Source: Bacillota bacterium
GTDB taxonomy: Bacteria; Bacillota; Clostridia; Acetivibrionales; DTU013
DNA: 64,000 nucleotides
NCBI GenBank assembly: GCA_023433505.1
Contig: JAEZCO010000007.1
Location: forward strand, 62,001 to 126,000
Direction: 5' to 3'
Every line of letters begins with the position of its first letter. Position 1 is the stretch's first letter. This document shows, in pieces, positions 16,433 through 25,820 of this stretch. The position numbers were made by a program, and so were the translations under genes. Under the pieces are notes generated by a model, which was not told where the DNA came from, ran no database searches, and was given only the letters and a program-made list of their open reading frames with translations.

Positions 16433-17425
16433 CTACTCTTTTATTACTCGATTTGCCTTTGCATTCCTGTAGTTATCAAGAAGCACGGCGCCTATGACTA
16501 CGATGCCGGTAAAAAATGTCTGCCACTGGCCCTGCAGGTTCATGGACATAAGTCCTTGCTTCAATATGCTCATGATGTACACGCCGATCAGAGTGCCTGA
16601 GAGCGTACCGATTCCGCCGGAAAGGGAGGTACCGCCTATAACTACGCCGGCAATTGCCAGAAGCTCGATCCCGTTTCCGGTGCTTGGGATGATGGAAGTG
16701 TAGGCAGCGGCATATACGATTGCCCCAAGTCCTGCAAAGAAGCCGCTGATGGTGTAAACAACCATCTTCCAATTATCTACGTTGATACCGGAGAGCCGGG
16801 TGGCTTCCTCGTTGGACCCCATGGCGAAAGTGTACCTGCCCAAACGCGTATTGTTCAGCGTAATAAAAGCGATAAGGAAGAATACCAGCAGCCATATTGC
16901 TCCGATGGGAAACCCTCCCGAAGTCTTATAAAAGACAAACTTGAACCAGCCGTCGGGGTCCGTGACGGTGGGATAGCGCATGGTCATCACCTTGGACACA
17001 ATGGCGCCGAAGCCCATGGACACCATCATGGTGCCAAGGGTTGCTATAAACGGAGGCAGCTTCAGCTTTGCCACCATCAGACCGTTGAAAAGGCCAAAGG
17101 CAGTGGCAACCGCTATAATGAGAAGAAGCGCGGCCGCTATGGGCCAATGCCATACATTGTATGCGGCGCCTCCGATCAAGGCGGCGCACATCATAACGGT
17201 ACCGATGGAAAGGTCGATGCCTCCGGTGATGATTACGAATGTGACGCCGATTGCCAGAAAGCCTATATAGTACGAAGAATCAAGAATGTTCACCAATGTT
17301 GCCACGGAGAAAAAATTATGCCCGAACAGGGAAAAGAATACATAAAGGATGACCAGTGTTCCAAGGGCAAGAATTTTCTGCAGGCTGAACATGGAACCGG
17401 TTTTTGTAAGCTTCTTTTCTTTCAT
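16433..17425 (-). CDS. Sugar ABC transporter permease (RbsC/XylH type)
   Basis: 330 aa with about eight to ten membrane segments. The conserved GGIDLSIGTVMM and the Gly-rich GTSLSGGIGTLSGTLIG are diagnostic for the BPD_transp_2 permeases of monosaccharide importers. The ATG at 17425 is preferred, being 9 bases after GAGGG; the earlier TTG and ATG are too close to that site. It starts 15 bases after the ATPase gene and is 58 bases from the binding-protein gene. Confidence 0.92.
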   Translation of the reverse strand: MKEKKLTKTGSMFSLQKILALGTLVILYVFFSLFGHNFFSVATLVNILDSSYYIGFLAIGVTFVIITGGIDLSIGTVMMCAALIGGAAYNVWHWPIAAALLLIIAVATAFGLFNGLMVAKLKLPPFIATLGTMMVSMGFGAIVSKVMTMRYPTVTDPDGWFKFVFYKTSGGFPIGAIWLLVFFLIAFITLNNTRLGRYTFAMGSNEEATRLSGINVDNWKMVVYTISGFFAGLGAIVYAAAYTSIIPSTGNGIELLAIAGVVIGGTSLSGGIGTLSGTLIGVYIMSILKQGLMSMNLQGQWQTFFTGIVVIGAVLLDNYRNAKANRVIKE

Positions 17426-17440
17426 TGTCATCAACCCTCA

Positions 17441-18931
17441 CTATTTTCTTAATGTTGCCAGCTGCAAGATTTTTTCCTGGGATGCGTCTTTAATATCCAT
17501 GATGCCGGTCAGAGCCCCTTCGCACATTACGGCGATCCTGTCGCTCATGCGCAGCAGCTCCGGAAGCTCCGAGGATATCATGAGGATGGATTTGCCCTCG
17601 CGCACAAGCTCGTTCATCAGCTTGTAAACCTCGCTCTTGGCTCCGACATCGATTCCCCGGGTAGGCTCGTCAAAGATCAGGATGCTGCAGTTGCGGATAA
17701 GCCATTTGGCAATGACCACCTTTTGCTGATTGCCGCCGGAAAGATTTTTCAAAAGCTGATTGACGGAGGGCGTCTTGATGTTTATTTTCCCGACAAAATC
17801 AGAGGTAACCGAAAGCGCCTTTTTGTCGTTAATCAGCCCAAGCCTTGTAAAATCCTCCAGACTTGCCAGCGTAGCATTTTCCCTGACGCTTAAGCCCACG
17901 GCCAGGCCGTATCTCTTCCGGTCCTCGGAAAGATAGCCGATACCGCAATTTACACTGTCATTGGGGCTTTTTATCACAACCTTTTTCCCATGCACCCGGA
18001 TTTCCCCACCGGTCATGGCGTCGGCTCCGAAGATCAAACGGGCTGTTTCCGTGCGTCCCGCGCCCATAAGGCCTGCAAATCCCAGTATTTCGCCCTTTTT
18101 AAGGGCAAAGGAAACATTTTTTACCGCCGGAGAGGTCAGCCCCTTGACCTCAAGGACTGTGGGAGCATCCGGAGATACCGTGCTGTGGGTCTTGGGCTCT
18201 TCATAAATCACGCGTCCCACCATCATGTTGATAATCTGACTTATCTCTGTCTCGGCCGTATTCACTGTGCCCACATACTGTCCGTCTCTCATGACCGTAA
18301 TCCTGTCGGAGATCTTTTTCAGCTCGTCCATCCTGTGTGAGATATAAATAATACCTACGCCTTTCGATTTCAACGCAGTGATAAAGCGGAACAATTCTTC
18401 AATTTCCGTATCGGTCAAGGCAGCCGTGGGTTCGTCCATGATCAGGACTTCGGATTGAAAGGACAGCGCTTTGGCTATCTCCACCATCTGCTGCTTGGCC
18501 ACCGAAAGGTCCTGCATCCTGGTCCTGGGGTCAATACTAATGTTCAGGGACTCCAGCAGCTTCCCGGCGTCGGCATCCGCCTTGCGGATATCGAGAAAAA
18601 ATCCTTTTAAGGGTTCGCGGCCGATATAAATATTTTCCGCCACTGTCAGGTGGAGCATCTGGTTCAACTCCTGGTGTATGATGCTGATCCCTAATTGCTG
18701 TGCAGCCCTTGGACTGCGGATTTCGACCTCTTTCCCCTTATAAAGGATGGTACCGCGGTCTTTCTCGTATATCCCTGTCAATACTTTCATCAATGTGGAC
18801 TTTCCTGCGCCATTCTCACCGATCAGGGCATGTACTTCGCCTTTATTCAATTCAAAGCGGCAATTGTCCAATGCGTGTACGCCCGGAAACGATTTGTGGA
18901 TCCCTTCCATTTGTACAAGAACTTCACCCAT
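17441..18931 (-). CDS. Sugar ABC transporter ATP-binding protein (RbsA/XylG/MglA type)
   Basis: 496 aa with two fused ATPase domains, as in all monosaccharide importers of this class. The first domain has Walker A GENGAGKST (about 37-45) and Walker B LIMDEPTAAL. The second domain has the usual degenerate P-loop region GLMGAGRTE, signature LSGGNQQK and Walker B LIFDEPTRGID. First gene of the importer operon; GGGGTG lies about 8 bases before ATG. The partner permease and binding protein follow directly. Confidence 0.94.
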   Translation of the reverse strand: MGEVLVQMEGIHKSFPGVHALDNCRFELNKGEVHALIGENGAGKSTLMKVLTGIYEKDRGTILYKGKEVEIRSPRAAQQLGISIIHQELNQMLHLTVAENIYIGREPLKGFFLDIRKADADAGKLLESLNISIDPRTRMQDLSVAKQQMVEIAKALSFQSEVLIMDEPTAALTDTEIEELFRFITALKSKGVGIIYISHRMDELKKISDRITVMRDGQYVGTVNTAETEISQIINMMVGRVIYEEPKTHSTVSPDAPTVLEVKGLTSPAVKNVSFALKKGEILGFAGLMGAGRTETARLIFGADAMTGGEIRVHGKKVVIKSPNDSVNCGIGYLSEDRKRYGLAVGLSVRENATLASLEDFTRLGLINDKKALSVTSDFVGKINIKTPSVNQLLKNLSGGNQQKVVIAKWLIRNCSILIFDEPTRGIDVGAKSEVYKLMNELVREGKSILMISSELPELLRMSDRIAVMCEGALTGIMDIKDASQEKILQLATLRK

Positions 18932-19270
18932 CCGTTTTCACCCCTATTCCTGCGGCATTATGGAATATCTGTGGCCATTCCTGTTTCCCGTTTTCTTTTG
19001 CATGAGCCTCGATTTATATAAAAAACCGTGGTAAAGAGAAAACAAAACAAGGATAGCTTCAATTTCCAATGGGGGCATGCCCCCATACCCCCTCGCTGCG
19101 GGCGAAATGAATTCGCCCTTCGCTACACAAGGAATAAGTTAATTGTATAGTTTACGGACATGAAAAAATATGCGAAATCCGATAAGAAAGTTATGAAATC
19201 GTCTACAGAATTAACATTATTGAAAGGATGAAAATGAATTTGTATTTACAATTTAAGGATGGTTACGGCT
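18932..19270. other. Gene-free region upstream of the sugar importer
   Basis: 339 bases between the binding-protein gene of the sensor trio and the importer operon. It holds the palindromic repeat at 19061-19096 and a hairpin GGGCGAA/TTCGCCC (19100-19118) without a T-run. The importer promoter and the YesN-type regulator binding site are expected here, but I could not identify a convincing pair of hexamers. Confidence 0.5.
19061..19096. repeat. Dispersed GC-palindrome repeat, copy 1
   Basis: Contains the perfect 16-base palindrome TGGGGGCATGCCCCCA, preceded by AATTTCCA and followed by TACCCCCTCGC. A second copy with the same flanks lies at 57050-57084. Confidence 0.6.
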
Positions 19271-20245
19271 TTAATCGGTAAAAGGAAACACCAGCTTCTG
19301 GTTTTCCGGAAGATACATGTTGTCTTTGTCGATAACCTTGGAGCCGGTATTGACCTGTTCGGGCACCGGCTTGCCATTGATGGCGTCCAGTGCGTATTTT
19401 ATTCCCAGATACCCAATATTGAAGGGATTTTGAATCACAAGGCCCTGAATGACGCCGTTTTCCATAAAGCCGATCTCTTCGGGCGTGCTGTCAAAGCCTA
19501 CGACTTTCACCTTTCCGCCCAATTTCATCTTGTCAATGGCCCTGGCGGTCCCGACGGTCCCATAGGCATTAAGGCATACAATGGCGTCAATCCCCGGATT
19601 TTCCTTCACGATTTTTTCCGTAAGCTGCTGCGCCAGATCTTCATTCGACTTATAGTATTCGGTTGTAAGCACCTGTATGCCCGGATATTTGCCGATGGCT
19701 TTAAAGAGCCCCTCCTCGCGCTGGACTGCGGATGCAGCCCCCTTGATAAAGCTCATCACTGCGACCTTGCAGGTTTTCCCTACTTTATCCGCCAGGGTTT
19801 CCCCCAGTTTTTCCCCGGCATCCACATTGTCGGTGCCAATGAAGTTCCGGATCTTTTTAGAATTGATCCCCGAATCAATCATAATCACGGGAATTTTTCT
19901 GGATACGGCTTCTTCTGCAACACTTACAAGCCGTGTATAATCATTGGCCGCCAGTACAATGGCATCTGGGTGGCTGTCAATCGCTTCGCTGACCATCCGG
20001 TACTGTCCTTCGACATCCTTTTCATCCGTAGGACCGCCGAAATCCACGTTCACGCCGAATTCCTTCCCCGCTGCTTCAGCACCCATTTTTACCACAGCCC
20101 AGTAGTCGAAGTCACGTTTTTTAACGATGACCTTGACATTCAGCTCTTTCTCGGGTGCGGACAGCCTGCTGCTCCCGCATCCGGACCCCGACGCAAACAG
20201 TACCAGGACCGCCAGCAATGCAATACCCTTACGAATTACTTTCAT
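19271..20245 (-). CDS. Periplasmic-binding-type lipoprotein, probable sugar co-sensor (XylFII-like)
   Basis: 324 aa lipoprotein: signal peptide with lipobox ASGSGC, then a type 1 periplasmic binding fold (VIVKKRDFDYWAVVKMGAEA, PDAIVLAANDYTRL, IPVIMIDSGI, VKVVGFDSTPEEI). It overlaps the 3' end of the kinase gene by 17 bases and so is translated with it, separate from the importer operon 340 bases further on. In Clostridia a binding protein in this position (XylFII) presents the sugar to a LytS-type kinase. By context this one is more likely a sensor partner than the transport protein. Confidence 0.88.
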   Translation of the reverse strand: MKVIRKGIALLAVLVLFASGSGCGSSRLSAPEKELNVKVIVKKRDFDYWAVVKMGAEAAGKEFGVNVDFGGPTDEKDVEGQYRMVSEAIDSHPDAIVLAANDYTRLVSVAEEAVSRKIPVIMIDSGINSKKIRNFIGTDNVDAGEKLGETLADKVGKTCKVAVMSFIKGAASAVQREEGLFKAIGKYPGIQVLTTEYYKSNEDLAQQLTEKIVKENPGIDAIVCLNAYGTVGTARAIDKMKLGGKVKVVGFDSTPEEIGFMENGVIQGLVIQNPFNIGYLGIKYALDAINGKPVPEQVNTGSKVIDKDNMYLPENQKLVFPFTD

Positions 20246-22034
20246 CTTTGCCTCCGTCGTTTCCGCCGGTCAAAGGGATCCGGAGGCTCACCTCCGTACC
20301 GACGTCCAGCTCACTCTCTATTTCAATGCCGTATTCATTTCCGTAACTGAGCTTTATTCTCTCATCCACATTTTTCAGTCCCACGCCGTAGCTTTGTTCG
20401 TTTTTGGACTCATGACGCAATATCTCTTTTAGGAATGCGGGCTTGATGCCGTTGCCATTATCCATGACGCTGAAAACGATAGTATTATTTTCTATTAAAA
20501 CAGTGATTTTTATGATACCTTTTTCCTGCAATTGACTGATGCCATGATAGATAGAATTTTCGATGATAGGCTGAAGGATCAGCTTTATGGTCTTGTGCTC
20601 AAGGACCTCCGATTCTGCTTCAATGGTGAAATCAAACTTGTCCTTGTAGCGTGTCTGCTGGATTGTCAGGTAGCTCCGGGCATGCTCGATCTCGTCCCGG
20701 ATGCTGATCATTTCACTTCCTTTGCTGATGCTTATCCGGAAAAATTTCGCCAGGGCGGCAACCATTGCGGAAACGCCTTCGTGGTTTTGGTTCTCATTCA
20801 TCCAGATAATGGAGTCCAGGGTGTTGTATAAAAAATGCGGATTGATCTGAGCCTGCAATGCTTTAAACTCGCTGCGCCGCATTGCTTTCTGCTCCCGGAT
20901 GCTCTGGTCCATCAGCTGCTTGATTCTGGAGACCATCATGCTGAAAGACTTGGAGAGGCGCTTCACCTCATCCTCGCCCTTAACCTCCAGGTTTATGTCG
21001 AACTCACCGTTTTCCACCTTTTTCATCAATCCCTCCAGCCTTTTGATGGGCTGGGATATTTTAGCCGATATAAAGATGGAGGCAAGAATTTCAAAAACAA
21101 TTCCGAAGATGGATATATACAGGATAAAATAGGTGATGCTCTTCTTGTTGGCGGTAAGCTCATCTGCGTAGCTTATACCTACCATTTTCCAGCCTGTGTA
21201 GCTCATGTCCTGCACGGTCATGATCCGTCTTTCACCGCTGAATTCATCGATATAGGACCCCGGCTGCTTACTGACCGCCTCATGGATGTTTTCATCCTTC
21301 AGGCCAGTATAGATCAACTGCTGCTGAGGGTGATAGATAATATCGCCGTTCCTGTCAATGACATAGATATATCCCCTCTTCCCCAGACTGACTCTTTTGC
21401 ACAGCTGCTCAATAATGCTGAAATTCATATCCACCATGATGACCCGGGTGACCTTCCTGTCGCCCTCATAAAACGTGAACCCCCTGCACAGCGAAACCAC
21501 CCAGGGACGCTTGCCATCAAAGATCCTTTGTACGTGGGGCGGCTGGAACAAATAGTCCGCGGTATTATTCAGCGAAGTTTTAAACCACGCCTGCTCCGTT
21601 ACCGTAAAATTCTCATCGTAGGAACCGGAGGGATTGCTCATGACAATGTCTCCCTTGTCGGTATAAATGGCCATGGTCACAATATCTTTTCTGATTTTGG
21701 ACGTGGTATCCAGCAGATTCCTTAAGGCTCCCATTTTGCTTTCCTCGCCGCTGCCGAAATTGCCCCGGATCAGGTCGGATATTTCCATCATTTCCTTCAG
21801 ATAATACTCCAGGTTCAGGTTCACCTGGTCCATGATCTGCTGGGTGCTGGAGGCCGCATTCTTTTCAGCGTTCTGCGAAAACATCTGATAGAGGGCAAAG
21901 CTGACAAATATCACGGATAATACGGTTACAGCCGTAAACGATAAGGTAATGACGGACCTTATACTGCTGACTTTCAGGACACTTTTCAGGGTCCGCAGTA
22001 CTTTTATCAGTGCTGCCTGAATACGGACTTTCAA
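20229..22034 (-). CDS. Sensor histidine kinase, YesM/LytS type
   Basis: 601 aa. Membrane segment at about 30-52, extracytoplasmic Cache-like domain to about 295, second membrane segment (YFILYISIFGIVFEILASIFI), HAMP (about 325-380), His_kinase domain with LQAQINPHFLYNTLD (phospho-His about 400) and an HATPase domain with N-box PIIENSIYHGI, DNGNGI and GVGLKNV. The start is TTG 8 bases after AAAGGAG; it overlaps the response-regulator stop as TTGA. Together with the downstream binding protein and upstream YesN-type regulator it forms a sugar-sensing unit that probably activates the importer at 15-19 kb. Confidence 0.92.
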   Translation of the reverse strand: MKVRIQAALIKVLRTLKSVLKVSSIRSVITLSFTAVTVLSVIFVSFALYQMFSQNAEKNAASSTQQIMDQVNLNLEYYLKEMMEISDLIRGNFGSGEESKMGALRNLLDTTSKIRKDIVTMAIYTDKGDIVMSNPSGSYDENFTVTEQAWFKTSLNNTADYLFQPPHVQRIFDGKRPWVVSLCRGFTFYEGDRKVTRVIMVDMNFSIIEQLCKRVSLGKRGYIYVIDRNGDIIYHPQQQLIYTGLKDENIHEAVSKQPGSYIDEFSGERRIMTVQDMSYTGWKMVGISYADELTANKKSITYFILYISIFGIVFEILASIFISAKISQPIKRLEGLMKKVENGEFDINLEVKGEDEVKRLSKSFSMMVSRIKQLMDQSIREQKAMRRSEFKALQAQINPHFLYNTLDSIIWMNENQNHEGVSAMVAALAKFFRISISKGSEMISIRDEIEHARSYLTIQQTRYKDKFDFTIEAESEVLEHKTIKLILQPIIENSIYHGISQLQEKGIIKITVLIENNTIVFSVMDNGNGIKPAFLKEILRHESKNEQSYGVGLKNVDERIKLSYGNEYGIEIESELDVGTEVSLRIPLTGGNDGGKDESNS

Positions 22035-23665
22035 TTGGAAGACTCCTTTGCGTTCAGATAGTTGTTCCTGTATTCCCTTGGGGACATACTTAAATTCTTT
22101 TTAAAGAAATAACTGAAATAATTTATGTCGGGATAGCCGATTTTCTCCGCAATCTCCGCCGACTTCATATCCGAGTTCCGCAGCAGGTCCTTTGCCGCAT
22201 CGAGCCGTATGCCGACAAGATATTTCAGGAAGGTTTCCCCGGCTTCCTTTTTAAATATCATGCTCAGATAGCTGGAGCTGATGTGAAGATAATCCGCGAC
22301 CTTCTGCAAGCTTAGCTCATTGTCGCTGTAATTCAGGTGAATATAGTCCTGTGCCTTGTCCAGCAGCATCTTTGTAGCTTTTAGCCTTTTATCGGAAATA
22401 TGGTTTTTGATCTTGATGCAGATCCCTTCAATCCACACCCTGATTTCATCAAGGGTTTCAAACCCCGATATTTCCGCGTATAAATTGGAGTTACTCCCCA
22501 GGATCTCCGTAATGCCAAACTGAAATTCCCTGGACAGTCTGGAGATGGACGCAATCAATTCCAGAAAATAGAGCTGGTGCTCCTTCATTGAGGCCTGCAC
22601 TCCGCCGATATCCCTGAACAACGCATTTACAGCCTCGGTAATATCCCTGTCAGTCCCGAATTTTATCCCGTAAACCAGGTTCCGTTCCTTGCTGTCGTCC
22701 AGAAAAATGGCTTCGGCATTTTTGGGCTCCACATCTTCAATAAAAATCACCTTGTTGCTTTCCAGGACCAGCCTGTACTCCAGGGCGGAGAGGGCCCTCC
22801 TGTATGCATCCCTTAAGCCTGTGACGGAATCGAACACGCTTCCCATGCCGATGGTAACAGTAACTTTCAGATATTTCTCCACGTTCTGCCGTATTTCCTC
22901 CAACATCGAATAAAACTTGCCGATGATGATGGACGCGTCGTTTTCGGCAAAGCCCGCGGCAATCACCAGATTATCGCCAAAAGAGAAAACTTCGCCGAAG
23001 GAATGCTTGTCGGCGATCTCCTGGGATATGTTGGAGACTGCGAATTTCAGCAGCTCAAAATCATTCTCTCCGTAAGGCGCATCCTTCATACTGCTGCTGT
23101 CTATATTGGAAACGGCTGCAATAAACCGGTTTCCGCTCAAGCGCAGGTTAAAATCCATGATCTTTTTTTCAGCATCCTTGACAACGGACCTTCCCGTCAC
23201 CAGCGATAGGAGGAAATTATCCCGGATAATGGGCAAGCTTTCTTTGTAATGCCTCCGCAGGGAATCCATATCTTTTTTTCGTAAAATTTCAGCGTCAATG
23301 CGGGCTTTTAATTTTTCCATTACGTCGGTAATATTCTCCGGAAGGACCGGTTTCAGGATGTAATCCGCAACCCCGTATTTAATTGCCTGCTGGGCAAATT
23401 TAAAATCATCGTAACCGGTCAGAATTACCGTTATCACCGTGGGATAGCTTTCCCTCAATACGGAGGCAAGCTCCAAGCCGTTCATAATGGGCATGCTGAT
23501 GTCGGTAATGACTACGTCGGGGATATCCTCTTCAATGATATCCAGCGCTTCCCTGCCGTTTTCCGCCTCACCGGAAATTTGAAAATTGTATTGCTCCCAC
23601 GCAATCTTCCGGACAATTCCGTGTCTTACTTCTTCCTCATCGTCAACGATGATAAGCTTGTACAT
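22031..23665 (-). CDS. Response regulator with AraC-type output (YesN type)
   Basis: 544 aa. Receiver domain at about 1-120 (LIIVDDEEEV, DVVITDISMP with the phospho-acceptor Asp, LTGYDDF, YILKP), a long middle region and a C-terminal AraC helix-turn-helix (about 440-540, LSLQKVADYLHISSSYLSMIFK, KSAEIAEKIGYPDINYFSYFFK). The ATG at 23665 is chosen because GGGAGGA lies 8 bases before it; the frame is open 15 codons further. First gene of the sensor trio; likely activates the sugar importer operon. Confidence 0.92.
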   Translation of the reverse strand: MYKLIIVDDEEEVRHGIVRKIAWEQYNFQISGEAENGREALDIIEEDIPDVVITDISMPIMNGLELASVLRESYPTVITVILTGYDDFKFAQQAIKYGVADYILKPVLPENITDVMEKLKARIDAEILRKKDMDSLRRHYKESLPIIRDNFLLSLVTGRSVVKDAEKKIMDFNLRLSGNRFIAAVSNIDSSSMKDAPYGENDFELLKFAVSNISQEIADKHSFGEVFSFGDNLVIAAGFAENDASIIIGKFYSMLEEIRQNVEKYLKVTVTIGMGSVFDSVTGLRDAYRRALSALEYRLVLESNKVIFIEDVEPKNAEAIFLDDSKERNLVYGIKFGTDRDITEAVNALFRDIGGVQASMKEHQLYFLELIASISRLSREFQFGITEILGSNSNLYAEISGFETLDEIRVWIEGICIKIKNHISDKRLKATKMLLDKAQDYIHLNYSDNELSLQKVADYLHISSSYLSMIFKKEAGETFLKYLVGIRLDAAKDLLRNSDMKSAEIAEKIGYPDINYFSYFFKKNLSMSPREYRNNYLNAKESSN

Positions 23666-23829
23666 AAAGAGTTCCTCCCGGTAAAGCCGGACATCCTTGT
23701 CTCTGGGCATACCGCTTCTATTTCAAATATTTCCCATGATCAGAACCAGTATATCATCCTTTATTGTGTGAAATCAAGGATATCGTTGCATGCCCGGAGG
23801 AAATGGGATTACTTGCCTGCACCGTAGCT

Positions 23830-24195
23830 TTAAACAACAAGGACGTTTTTGACCTCCAACTGTCCGAATACCAATGTTACCCTGGATTCCGGCTTTATTG
23901 CTCCATCTGAATTGCGGAACAAGAATATTCCTGAATACTGGTGCTTGCTATGCTTTGTCTGTATCAGCCCGTATCTGGGAAGTCTCATCAGGTAAAACCG
24001 CTTACAGGTCTGTTCATCAATGAGGTACACCTGCGATGTTCCGCTCACCTTATCCGGTCTGGTTAATATGTATTTTATATTGATAAAGCTTCCGTCTCCG
24101 CATAGCTGCGCCATTGTTACAGCGATTCCTTCTTTTTTAAATCTGCGGACAAATACGTGCCATAACCTCAACAGCCGTTTTACAACTCTCAACAA
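23830..24195 (-). CDS. Hypothetical protein
   Basis: 121 aa, not recognised. The basic N-terminus (RVVKRLLRLWHVFVRRFKK) could be an amphipathic helix; the rest looks beta-rich (SQVYLIDEQTCKRFYLMRL, SGIFLFRNSDGAI) and ends in hydrophobic VKNVLVV. No signal peptide. The start is a TTG 6 bases after GGAGG. It begins just after the multicopper-oxidase terminator and may be reached by read-through. Confidence 0.5.
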   Translation of the reverse strand: MLRVVKRLLRLWHVFVRRFKKEGIAVTMAQLCGDGSFINIKYILTRPDKVSGTSQVYLIDEQTCKRFYLMRLPRYGLIQTKHSKHQYSGIFLFRNSDGAIKPESRVTLVFGQLEVKNVLVV

Positions 24196-24210
24196 AAGCC
24201 GCCTCCCTGC

Positions 24211-24239
24211 AAAAAGGCACCTGCCGCTTACAGGTGCCC
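24211..24239 (-). terminator. Rho-independent terminator of the multicopper oxidase gene
   Basis: On the minus strand the perfect 8-bp stem GGCACCTG/CAGGTGCC with a 7-base loop is followed by TTTTT. It lies 12 bases after the oxidase stop codon. Confidence 0.85.
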
Positions 24240-24250
24240 GTATTCATCGG

Positions 24251-25771
24251 TTAAATATCCAGGTTGAAATTGGAGAAATCCAACGAATCTGCATTCTTGG
24301 CCGTTTTGCTTTTAGCGCCGGTCTTTGGTGCGTCCGTCTGAATAAATATCAGCTGGCCTCCCGGATAAACTCCATTGTTTGTAACCTTATAATCATCATG
24401 GTTGTGGGCCGGGTAAAACTGCGGGAAAAATCCATCCTCCCCTTTCAGCCCCCGGCAAATCTCAATATCGTTCACCGTGTCCGGATTTGGGCAGCGGACG
24501 GGCTCGGTAGGAATGTCGAAAATCGCTTCAGGATCGATCAAATCCAGCTGCGCCAGCTGTGAACACAGGGACGGGAAGCCATCCTGGCCCTTCACGATAT
24601 AATTCCTGTAGACAGGACTCTTGTCATCCGCCGTCAGCAGCACGTCATAGCTCTCGCCCGAGCCGATGGTCGCGGTGAACCCCATATACTGCATTTCATG
24701 GTCCATAAGTGCGGTGTTTCCATTTTCCAGCTGGTTTAATTTGGCGGCAATCTTCAAAAACGGACTTGGATGCGCATCCTTTCCAACCACTGTAAAATGC
24801 CATCCGTGGATATGCCAGGGTACAACCTGGTACCCCATGTTGATCATTCTCAACAGGAATTTTTCACCGGTCGCGATATGGACATAGGATTCATAATTGA
24901 TTGGGTCCAGATTTTCATTGCTTCCTGACGGCGGCGTCTGGGGGTGTGGAAGCAGTGTGTCCGGAAAAGCGCGGCCATTCACAAGCCAGTAGTCCGGTTT
25001 GAAATTTACCGCATTGAAGTTGGGATCTGCTGTCAGCACTGCATTATGCCATGTAGAATCAATGTCGGACAATAACATTACATACTCTTTGTCAAAATAG
25101 GTGTTGATGTCATTATAGGCAAAGCTCCGGTTGGTTGCTGTTTTGGGAATCTGCTTTTGACATTCCCCATTCAGAAGCCATTTTCCGTTTTTATTCCGGG
25201 TAATCCCCGCCGCCGCCAGGCTTTTTATTGACGGAAAGATGACAAACGCTCCGTACATTCCCATCTGGATATGTTCCGAGGCCTCCACATGACAATGATA
25301 CATGTAAGTCCCGGGGTGTTCGGGCTGAAAAAAGTATGTAGCCACAGGAGGTTCCATATTCGGGTGCATCCACATCGGCACTCCGAAGGATGTCTCAGGG
25401 AAACCGTCAACCTGGGTTGCAACGTGGCCGCCATGAATATGTACAGTGTGTGTGTCTGTGATATCCGGCCTCTCCTTCATACCGAGATTGATCAGGGTTA
25501 TGTAAATCCGTTCTCCCACCTCTCCCCAAAGCATTGGGGCTGGGATTGCCGCCTTCCCCCGAAAATCGTAAAGCCCTTCCCAGTTGTCCGCATCCTCCCA
25601 GTTAAGCTTGGGATTCTCATACTTCACCTTGCCATTCTCTATAACCTTATACAGGCCGCCGGTAAAGCCAAAAACATAAAGCGGTGCTCTTTCCGCCGTA
25701 CATACCTCCGGCGCATTGGGCAAATCAATAAAGCCGTCCGTCGCCAGCAAGACATACTGTCTTATTACCAT
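24251..25771 (-). CDS. Two-domain multicopper oxidase
   Basis: 506 aa from the ATG at 25771 (AAGGAG 9 bases upstream). It has cupredoxin folds with copper motifs HTVHIHGGH (about 108-116), YHCHVEASEHIQMGM (about 158-172) and PWHIHGWHF in the C-terminal half. The H-C-H..H....M type-1 copper motif is in the N-terminal half rather than at the C-terminus as in three-domain laccases or CotA, so this resembles two-domain oxidases or NirK-like enzymes. No signal peptide or Tat motif is visible, unusual for an oxidase and suggesting a cytoplasmic or spore-associated enzyme. It oxidises an unknown substrate with oxygen, or possibly nitrite reduction. Monocistronic with its own terminator; an inverted repeat overlaps its ribosome site. 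Confidence 0.82.
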   Translation of the reverse strand: MVIRQYVLLATDGFIDLPNAPEVCTAERAPLYVFGFTGGLYKVIENGKVKYENPKLNWEDADNWEGLYDFRGKAAIPAPMLWGEVGERIYITLINLGMKERPDITDTHTVHIHGGHVATQVDGFPETSFGVPMWMHPNMEPPVATYFFQPEHPGTYMYHCHVEASEHIQMGMYGAFVIFPSIKSLAAAGITRNKNGKWLLNGECQKQIPKTATNRSFAYNDINTYFDKEYVMLLSDIDSTWHNAVLTADPNFNAVNFKPDYWLVNGRAFPDTLLPHPQTPPSGSNENLDPINYESYVHIATGEKFLLRMINMGYQVVPWHIHGWHFTVVGKDAHPSPFLKIAAKLNQLENGNTALMDHEMQYMGFTATIGSGESYDVLLTADDKSPVYRNYIVKGQDGFPSLCSQLAQLDLIDPEAIFDIPTEPVRCPNPDTVNDIEICRGLKGEDGFFPQFYPAHNHDDYKVTNNGVYPGGQLIFIQTDAPKTGAKSKTAKNADSLDFSNFNLDI

Positions 25772-25784
25772 ATACATCAACTCC

Positions 25785-25820
25785 TTATGCAAACATGCAT
25801 ATATCAACTTGTTTGCATAA
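25785..25820. promoter_or_regulatory. Inverted repeat overlapping the multicopper oxidase ribosome site
   Basis: TTATGCAAAC (25785-25794) and GTTTGCATAA (25811-25820) form a perfect 10-bp inverted repeat with a 16-base spacer. The inner arm touches the AAGGAG ribosome site (complement of 25781-25786) of the multicopper oxidase. It could be a repressor operator or an mRNA hairpin that hides the ribosome site. Confidence 0.55.

Noticed and set aside
19259..20350. 363-codon open frame antisense to the sensor lipoprotein
   Set aside because: Shadow of a strong coding sequence; Cys/His-rich translation typical of an antisense frame.
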